Below are positions 58,373 through 64,000 of a DNA stretch of 64,000 nucleotides, one piece after another. Positions within the stretch are counted from its first letter, which is position 1, and every line of letters begins with the position of its first letter. The notes beneath the pieces are model-generated. The model was not told the origin of the DNA. It saw only the letters and a program-made list of their open reading frames with translations, and did no database searches. A program made the translations under genes and the position numbers. Source of the DNA: DAOUJH01 sp965248955 (GTDB lineage: Bacteria > Chloroflexota > Dehalococcoidia > Lucifugimonadales > QGNO01); the NCBI GenBank assembly GCA_965248955.1, contig OZ252212.1:682001-746000 (forward strand), written 5' to 3'.

Positions 58373-59043
58373 CGCATCTCCTCTATCAACTCCATTGCCC
58401 ACTCTACCACTTGCTCCAGCGATAGATCATCGGTGTGGATGATATGGGCGTCTTCCGCGGGCTTGAGCGGTCCCACCCTGCGCTGGGAGTCCAGCAAGTC
58501 CCTCTCTTGTACTTCCGCCAGCACCTCTTCAAAAGAGGCCTCTTGTCCCATAACGGATTGCTCCTCACTGCGGCGCCTGGCGCGCACTTCGGCAGAAGCA
58601 GTCAAGAATATCTTGAAATCCGCATTGTTAAGCACCACTGTGCCTACATCGCGGCCCGCCATTACAATGGGCCCGCTCCCGGCTATGACGCGTTGCTGCC
58701 TTACTAACTCTCTCCGCACCGCGGCTAGACGTGACACCTGTGAGACGTGCCTCTCAACATCCGGGTCTCTCAGATACGGAGAGGCGTCCCAATCTCCGAG
58801 ATATACGGACGCCACTCCGCTATCGTCGAAGTGTACGTTTATAATCGGTTCCTGCGCCAGCCTGACTACCGTATCGACATCCGTGGGGTCTATGTTATTG
58901 TGAACAGCCGCCCAGGTTAAGGCGCGGTACATCAAGCCGGTATCCAAGAATCTATATCCCAGCTTCCCGGCCAGCATGCGGCCTGCGGACGTCTTGCCGG
59001 ATGCAGCGGGACCGTCTATGGCTATGGTATTGGGCCTAATCAT
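58369..59043 (-). CDS. cmk: Cytidylate kinase
   Basis: A 224-residue nucleoside-monophosphate kinase for CMP and dCMP. It starts MIRPNTIAIDGPAASGKTSA GR, the P-loop GPAASGKT being the Cmk form. The CMP-binding LDTGLMYRALTWA and the VMAGRDVGTVVL follow; the lid has TASAEVRARRRSEEQ. It is the first gene of cmk-plsC-glmS. The 252-base gap to uppP (59044-59295) is divergent and shows no other gene; a promoter is likely but none is clear. Confidence 0.95.
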   Translation of the reverse strand: MIRPNTIAIDGPAASGKTSAGRMLAGKLGYRFLDTGLMYRALTWAAVHNNIDPTDVDTVVRLAQEPIINVHFDDSGVASVYLGDWDASPYLRDPDVERHVSQVSRLAAVRRELVRQQRVIAGSGPIVMAGRDVGTVVLNNADFKIFLTASAEVRARRRSEEQSVMGQEASFEEVLAEVQERDLLDSQRRVGPLKPAEDAHIIHTDDLSLEQVVEWAMELIEEMR

Positions 59044-59295
59044 ATTCTCAAGCAGTACGTCAAGGCGTTGTGATTATAGGCGTCGGAAATGCGCCGCACA
59101 ACAGGGCTGTATGGTGTGCAGGCCTGGTATGGTAAGTTCGAAACAGATTACAATCCCCTTCTTGACTATACTCGACCATACGCGTAACAGGAATGACCAT
59201 GTAGCCCGGCGCCGGCCCGTACTATCCGCCGCGTCACCGGGTTATTGTAGCGGAAAGTCTCGGTCGACAACATCAGTGAAAGTGATGCTCACCAT
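59044..59295. other. Divergent gap between cmk and uppP
   Basis: No gene, RNA or repeat was recognised in these 252 bases. Promoters for both flanking genes are expected here but no strong -35/-10 pair stands out. Confidence 0.4.
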
Positions 59296-60087
59296 ATGGA
59301 TGTAGCCGTCCTGCTCGGAGTCGTTCAAGGCGTCACAGAGTGGCTGCCCATCAGCTCGGAGGGCGCCGTTGCCGCCGTCTACTCTCTTCTGCGGAACACG
59401 TCCCTTTCTGAAGCCGTGGCCTACGCCCTGTGGCTGCATCTGGGCACCGCCTTCTCCGCGCTAGTTGCCTTCCGCAGGCAGGTCCGGGACCTGATCAAAG
59501 AGATAACATCCACTCCCCTAGCTCCCTCCCCCTTGTTGCGCTTCCTTGTGACGGCAACGCTAATCAGTACGGCGATAGCAGTTCCGCTGCTGCTGCTCCT
59601 GGACGAATTGTCCGAGCGAATGGGTGCGTCGGCAATGGCTATTGTGGGTGTACTGCTGCTCTTCACCGGGGCAGTCCAGCTCCGTAGACGCAGCGCCGGC
59701 GTCAGGGGATTGGCCGGCGTATCACTGAAGGACGCCCTACTGTGCGGCATATTTCAGGGAGTGGCCGTGCTGCCCGGCCTGAGCCGCTCCGGACTGACCG
59801 TGGCCGTGCTTCTTGCCCGTCGACTGGACGGAAGAGAGTCCCTTATCTTGAGCTTCCTCATGAGCATTCCCGCAGGCTTGGGCGCAGCGCTATTCGCTTA
59901 TTTCAGGGACGGCGTACCAGTGGGAATGGAGGGTATAGTGGCAAGCGTTGTCGCGTTTCTGGCAGGCCTCTTCAGCATACGAGTCCTGCTGCGCCTGGCT
60001 GAACGAATCAACCTTGGACCGTTTGTGCTGAGCGTGGGTGTATTGATGATAGCGGGCGCCGTATTCCATGTGCTGGCTCAAGGATGA
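59296..60087 (+). CDS. uppP: Undecaprenyl-diphosphatase UppP (BacA family)
   Basis: A 263-residue membrane protein that recycles the undecaprenyl carrier. Motif 1 is GVVQGVTEWLPISSEGAV, with Glu kept but the His of the usual 'SS.GH' replaced (EGA). Motif 2 is GVAVLPGLSRSGLTVAVL (PG.SRSG.T), with the Ser and Arg kept. Seven to eight hydrophobic segments. Variants lacking that His are known in the family, so activity is likely. Confidence 0.87.
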   Translation: MDVAVLLGVVQGVTEWLPISSEGAVAAVYSLLRNTSLSEAVAYALWLHLGTAFSALVAFRRQVRDLIKEITSTPLAPSPLLRFLVTATLISTAIAVPLLLLLDELSERMGASAMAIVGVLLLFTGAVQLRRRSAGVRGLAGVSLKDALLCGIFQGVAVLPGLSRSGLTVAVLLARRLDGRESLILSFLMSIPAGLGAALFAYFRDGVPVGMEGIVASVVAFLAGLFSIRVLLRLAERINLGPFVLSVGVLMIAGAVFHVLAQG

Positions 60088-60089
60088 AC

Positions 60090-60710
60090 TCACCTTTGCC
60101 TCAAAGACTCGGCGATCTCAACCATGTCTTCCTGTTCTATCCAGTCTAATGAACTGCCCTGCGCCTGTATCACAACGCCTACGTTGCTTTCCTGGATGCG
60201 CATGCTCCAGTACAGGGACAGGATGCCATAGTACTCCCACTGGGCCAGTCCCGGCTCCATGAACGGCCCCATGGCCACCGTTGCATCCGACCACTTGCCT
60301 CGCACCAGGTAGCCTATCTCTCCTCCCAACTCTACCTCTGTAACTGCGTCGTCAGGGCGCCTTGCGGAATTGGGGTCTCCCTCCACTAGGAAGCCCTCCT
60401 CTGAAAAGGGGACGGGATAAGATACGTTGAGCCTGCCAGTGGGGCCATTGAAGATGAGGTGTCCCCTCGAGCCGCTCACGTTTGCCGCGCTGAGCTTCAA
60501 TCCGTTGGGGACGTACTCCGGCAGCAGGGCATAGTCCAGCCTCTCCCTGATTTTGGTCAATGAGACCTCCTCAGTCTCCGCCTCCACAGTGACGACCGTT
60601 GGCGCCGGTGCAGGAGTAGCCGTGGGAGTGGGCGTTGCGGTTGGGGACGCGCAACCCAATATCAGGATGGCCAAGCCCGAACAGAGAAGAGCAAAGGTAT
60701 AGCAACGCAT
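60090..60710 (-). CDS. Lipoprotein of unknown function
   Basis: A 206-residue protein. The signal peptide ends LAILILGC (lipobox Cys at residue 20), followed by a TPTPTATPAPAPT linker and a beta-rich domain with paired aromatic positions (WEYYGILSLYWSMRIQES). It is anchored on the outer face of the membrane. It lies tail to tail with uppP, two bases apart, and divergent from lon. Function unknown. Confidence 0.7.
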   Translation of the reverse strand: MRCYTFALLCSGLAILILGCASPTATPTPTATPAPAPTVVTVEAETEEVSLTKIRERLDYALLPEYVPNGLKLSAANVSGSRGHLIFNGPTGRLNVSYPVPFSEEGFLVEGDPNSARRPDDAVTEVELGGEIGYLVRGKWSDATVAMGPFMEPGLAQWEYYGILSLYWSMRIQESNVGVVIQAQGSSLDWIEQEDMVEIAESLRQR

Positions 60711-60862
60711 GGATCCTCAATCATCATCTTAGGGGCCAAAACCTGCTTGTCAATCCATGCAATACCATCTGGACTGCACAGGGAAGTTGTACGGTCAACT
60801 CTGGGTGCTGTATGGTAATCTGTAATTGCTCCTACGTAGAATCCAACTGTAAATCAGGAGAT

Positions 60863-63229
60863 ATGAGTTTGGCAAACAAAAGCAAAGTCCGCTCGGTTCC
60901 ACGTACAGAGCCGGAAGCCAAGATAGAAGAGCTGCCTCTTCTTCCCCGGCGTGAAGCGCTCGTCTTCCCCAAGCTAGTTGCCCAATTGGCGGTGTTCCGT
61001 CCCGCGTTTCAGCGCTCTCTCCAGGAAGCTGTTGCCGGGGATAGACGCATCGTGATTATCGGTCGCCGCAACGTCGAAAGCTCGGAGTTCGATGTGAACG
61101 ACCTGTACAACGTGGGCACTATGTCCATGGTGGGCAGGATGCTCAAGCTGCCGGAGGGCGCATCCACAGTGTGGCTGCAGGGCGAAGAGAGAGTCCGCAT
61201 CCTGGAGGTGACGCAGACCGAGCCTTTCTACAAGGCCAAAGTCCAGGTGTTGACGGAGCCTGAAGAGGATTCCGCGGAGCAACAGGCCTCCATGCGGTCG
61301 GTGCTTGCTCTGTTCGAAAAGTGCGTCCAGCTGTCGCCAATCCTTTCCTGGGACGCTTACGTTGCCGCATTGAATGCCGACACACCGGGATGGCTCGCCG
61401 ATCTCATTGCTTCGTCCCTCAATTTGGAGATGGAGCAGCGGCAGGAGATCCTGGAGACTCTGGACCCCGAGAAGCGGCTCAGCGCCGTCAATCTCCTCCT
61501 TGCCCACGAAGTTGAAGTGCTGGAGATACAGGGGCGTATCGATGACGAGGTAAGAGAGTCGCTGGACAAATCGCACCGGGAGTACTTCCTCCGCGAGCAG
61601 ATGCAGGCCATCCAACGGGAGCTTACCGGCACGGACCCTCAGCAGCAAGAGGTCGAACGCATACGTCAAAGGATCCAGGAATCAGGCATGCATGAAGCTG
61701 CGGCCAAGAAAGCCAGCGAAGAGTTGGAAAGGCTGACCCAGATACCTCCCGCATCGCCGGAGCACTCCGTGGTGCGGGGTTACCTGGACTGGCTGGTGGA
61801 GCTTCCCTGGCAGACGAAGACCGATGACAATCTGGACATCAAGACGGCCTCCAAGGTGTTGGAGGCCAACCATTACGGGCTGCCCAAGGTGAAAGAGCGC
61901 ATCCTAGAGTACCTAGCGGTACGCAAACTCTCAGAAGGTAAGCTGAGAAGTCCCGTCCTCTGCTTTGTAGGCGCTCCCGGCGTCGGCAAGACCAGCTTGG
62001 GCCGGTCTATCGCCGATGCCATGGGGAGGACATTCGTCCGTGTCAGCTTGGGCGGTATCCGCGACGAAGCCGAGGTACGGGGTCACCGCCGGACTTACAT
62101 AGGCGCTCTTCCAGGACGCATCCTCCAGACCATGAAACAGGCCGGCACGGTCAATCCCCTCTTTATGCTGGACGAAATAGACAAAGTCGGCGCAGATTTC
62201 CGCGGCGACCCCTCTTCCGCCTTGCTGGAGGTGCTGGACCCAGAGCAGAACCATTCCTTCAGTGATCACTACCTGGAAGTCCCCTACGACCTTTCCAGAG
62301 TGATGTTCATCTGTACGGGGAACGTTCTGGACCCGATTCTTCCCGCTCTGCAAGACCGCATGGAGATCATAGAGCTTCCCGGATACACGGAAGAGGAGAA
62401 GCTGCAGATTGCAAGACGGTTCCTCTTTCCCCGCCAGCTCAAAGAGCATGGTCTCTCCCAGGAACACCTGAGATTCTCCGATAACGGCATGCGGCGTATC
62501 ATCCGTGAGTACACCAGGGAAGCCGGCGTACGCAACTTGGAGAGAGAGGTTGGCGCTATCTGCCGGAAAGTAGCCAAACGCGTCGCGGAAGGGCGCGAAG
62601 GGCGCGCCCTGGTAGTGCCTCAATCCATAGCCAAGTATCTTGGTCATCCCCGGTTCACCTGGGGCATGGCCGAGGAACAGGACGAAATTGGCGTGGCCAC
62701 GGGCGTGGCATACACGCCGTCCGGTGGCGACATACTTTCCATAGAAGTAGCCCTGATGAGGGGTAAGGGCAACCTAATGCTTACGGGACAGCTTGGCGAA
62801 GTGATGAAGGAGTCGGCTCAGGCGGCGCTGAGCTATTCCCGCGCCAGGTCTGAGGAGTGGCATCTGAAGGACGGCTACTTCTCTACAAAGGATATTCACA
62901 TCCACATACCGGCCGGCGCCATGCCCAAGGAGGGGCCATCCGCCGGCGCCGCCTTGACCACGGCGCTCGTTTCTGCGCTGACCCGCAAGCCGGTGCGCAA
63001 AGACGTGGCAATGACCGGAGAAATAACGCTCAGAGGCAAGGTCTTGCCCGTTGGCGGTATCAAGGAGAAAGTCCTGGCAGCTCACAGAGCCGGCATTCCT
63101 TCTTTCATCCTCCCCGCGGAGAACCGCAGGGATATCAACGATATCCCAAGGAACGTACGCAAGGACATCAATTTTGTTTTCGTGAAAGGCATGGCAGAGG
63201 TGCTGGAGGCCGCTCTGCGAACATCCTGA
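60863..63229 (+). CDS. lon: ATP-dependent protease Lon
   Basis: A 788-residue protein, close to the typical length. N-terminal substrate-recognition domain (LPLLPRREALVFPKLVAQLA), a coiled helical region, an AAA+ domain with Walker A GAPGVGKTS and Walker B FMLDEIDKVG, and a serine-lysine peptidase: the Ser is in PKEGPSAGAALTTALVSALT and the Lys in GKVLPVGGIKEKVLAAHRAG. ATG 60863 follows CAGGAG; an upstream in-frame extension to 60635 runs over the divergent lipoprotein gene and is not used. Lon degrades damaged and regulatory proteins. Confidence 0.97.
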   Translation: MSLANKSKVRSVPRTEPEAKIEELPLLPRREALVFPKLVAQLAVFRPAFQRSLQEAVAGDRRIVIIGRRNVESSEFDVNDLYNVGTMSMVGRMLKLPEGASTVWLQGEERVRILEVTQTEPFYKAKVQVLTEPEEDSAEQQASMRSVLALFEKCVQLSPILSWDAYVAALNADTPGWLADLIASSLNLEMEQRQEILETLDPEKRLSAVNLLLAHEVEVLEIQGRIDDEVRESLDKSHREYFLREQMQAIQRELTGTDPQQQEVERIRQRIQESGMHEAAAKKASEELERLTQIPPASPEHSVVRGYLDWLVELPWQTKTDDNLDIKTASKVLEANHYGLPKVKERILEYLAVRKLSEGKLRSPVLCFVGAPGVGKTSLGRSIADAMGRTFVRVSLGGIRDEAEVRGHRRTYIGALPGRILQTMKQAGTVNPLFMLDEIDKVGADFRGDPSSALLEVLDPEQNHSFSDHYLEVPYDLSRVMFICTGNVLDPILPALQDRMEIIELPGYTEEEKLQIARRFLFPRQLKEHGLSQEHLRFSDNGMRRIIREYTREAGVRNLEREVGAICRKVAKRVAEGREGRALVVPQSIAKYLGHPRFTWGMAEEQDEIGVATGVAYTPSGGDILSIEVALMRGKGNLMLTGQLGEVMKESAQAALSYSRARSEEWHLKDGYFSTKDIHIHIPAGAMPKEGPSAGAALTTALVSALTRKPVRKDVAMTGEITLRGKVLPVGGIKEKVLAAHRAGIPSFILPAENRRDINDIPRNVRKDINFVFVKGMAEVLEAALRTS

Positions 63230-63317
63230 TTCCAGCAAAAGGACGTCTTTGCACAAAGTGGGGTCTGCCAGCCAACGACCGGTGAATTGGGATTGTCTTG
63301 CAAGGCAAGGAGGATGA

Positions 63318-63905
63318 TTGAACTGGTTTGATTTTATCATCATTATCGTGGCCCTGGCCGGACTTTTTGTTGGGTGGCGTGTAGGCTTGCTCGGCGCCGT
63401 TTTCTACGCCGTAGGTGTCCTTGTGGCGCTATTGCTCGCTGCCAACCTCAGTGACGATATTGCCAGCTGGTTTACCAACCAGGGTGCCGCCGATGCCATC
63501 GCTACCGTCCTTGCCTACGTGGTTATTTTCGCCGGCGTGTTCATTGGCGCCCTGGCAGCCAAGCGCTTTGCCAAGGCGGCAATAAACCTGACATTCTTGG
63601 GATGGGTAGAATCGGTGGGATCCATAGCCGCAGGACTGCTGTTGGGCCTTGGACTCGCGGGCGTCCTCATCCTGGGAGTGGCGCGCTTTTCCAGCGACCT
63701 TCCCACCGAGGGCGCTACCGGCACTGTCGTCAAGATGACGGGACTCAGGGGCAGCCTGCAAAAAGCACTCGTCTTCTCCAGGTTTACCGGCGTGTTCATA
63801 AACGTAACCGCCTGGTTGCCCGGCAGCGCTTTGGGTTTTGTACCCGGTGATTATAAGATAGCCTTGGAGCAGATTGATATGTTGGCTAAGCAAGAGGCTG
63901 CCTGA
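63318..63905 (+). CDS. cvpA: CvpA-family membrane protein
   Basis: A 195-residue protein with four hydrophobic segments. It starts MNWFDFIIIIVALAGLFVGW R, the family's 'n..D.iiliil...G..rG' opening, and has GWVESVGSIAAGLLLGLGLA GVLI near the middle. TTG 63318 follows AAGGAGG. CvpA proteins are linked to colicin production and envelope stress; molecular role unknown. Lon lies 88 bases upstream. Confidence 0.75.
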   Translation: MNWFDFIIIIVALAGLFVGWRVGLLGAVFYAVGVLVALLLAANLSDDIASWFTNQGAADAIATVLAYVVIFAGVFIGALAAKRFAKAAINLTFLGWVESVGSIAAGLLLGLGLAGVLILGVARFSSDLPTEGATGTVVKMTGLRGSLQKALVFSRFTGVFINVTAWLPGSALGFVPGDYKIALEQIDMLAKQEAA

Positions 63906-63918
63906 TGAAGGGACGCAG

Positions 63919-64000
63919 ATGGTGATGCAAGGCATAATCCGGCTTCCTGTTCTGGTGCTCAACCAGAACTACCAGCCCCTCAACGTGTGCAACGTGAGGC
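63919..64000 (+). CDS. HNH endonuclease family protein, N-terminus only
   Basis: Twenty-seven codons are visible before the window ends: MVMQGIIRLPVLVLNQNYQP LNVCNVR. The phrase 'VLvLNqnYePLnvcn.rrA' is the standard opening of a large family of HNH endonuclease-like proteins. AAGGGA lies upstream. The HNH motif itself would be outside the window, so the call rests on the N-terminus. Confidence 0.7.
   Translation, partial: MVMQGIIRLPVLVLNQNYQPLNVCNVR

Noticed and set aside
1..64000. CRISPR arrays, rRNA and tRNA genes
   Set aside because: No regularly spaced direct repeats were seen and no tRNA or rRNA signature was recognised; the repeats present are scattered and palindromic.

Overview
This 64 kb window reads as a moderately GC-rich bacterial chromosome segment. 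Nearly every stretch is coding, in short co-directional runs. I infer Chloroflexota (Dehalococcoidia or SAR202-like). The grounds are Thr/Pro-rich 'TPTPTATP' lipoprotein linkers, a ThrC/NIL/MoaD cluster, many MFS carriers and acyl-CoA or amidohydrolase enzymes, and abundant short palindromic repeats between genes. The phylum call is inference; no rRNA or tRNA gene was recognised.

Layout. 0-7 kb: a partial ketopantoate-reductase-like gene, an MFS carrier, a divergent glycosyltransferase pair (TreT-type GT4 and OtsA-type GT20) around a dyad, then a metallo-beta-lactamase/Cdd1 pair (Cdd1 frameshifted) and CoaE. 7-16.5 kb: phosphotriesterase-like hydrolase, a DUF4389 gene with an in-frame UGA, a malate/lactate dehydrogenase-family enzyme, DinB, a PspC/toastrack envelope-stress pair, RuvB, a DUF192 lipoprotein, an enoyl-CoA hydratase-family enzyme and an MFS carrier. 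16.6-24 kb: a heterodimeric ABC exporter, a GNAT, a 69-bp amidohydrolase tail remnant, the intact amidohydrolase and an aldo/keto reductase. 24-32 kb: translation and cofactor genes (pheT, moeA, infC-rpmI-rplT, thrS), with infC apparently starting at AUA. 32-36.6 kb: a less conserved block ending in a phospholipase-D/SF3-like ATPase fusion. 36.7-38.6 kb: a threonine-synthase-like enzyme, a NIL protein and a MoaD-like sulfur carrier ending in GGSF. 38.6-43.3 kb: tgt, an MFS carrier and a two-subunit ADP-forming acyl-CoA synthetase. 43.3-51.7 kb: an ilvB-ilvN-ilvC-leuA-[AbrB/PIN]-leuC-leuD operon behind a T-box leader whose specifier reads CUC (Leu). 52-64 kb: a small membrane protein with its own promoter and terminator, lipoproteins, a cysteine desulfurase, an MFS carrier, glmS-plsC-cmk, uppP, lon, cvpA and the start of an HNH endonuclease gene.

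How genes work together. The T-box operon makes leucine and valine precursors and carries a toxin-antitoxin-like pair between leuA and leuC; ilvD and leuB are not in the window. GlmS and UppP feed cell-wall synthesis, PlsC membrane lipids. The ThrC/NIL/GGSF-MoaD trio is the best candidate for an under-described pathway: a protein-thiocarboxylate sulfur-transfer module acting on an O-phosphohomoserine-type substrate. The PLD-ATPase protein is the best candidate for an undescribed defence or mobile-element function. Five kinds of dispersed palindromic repeat lie in the gaps.
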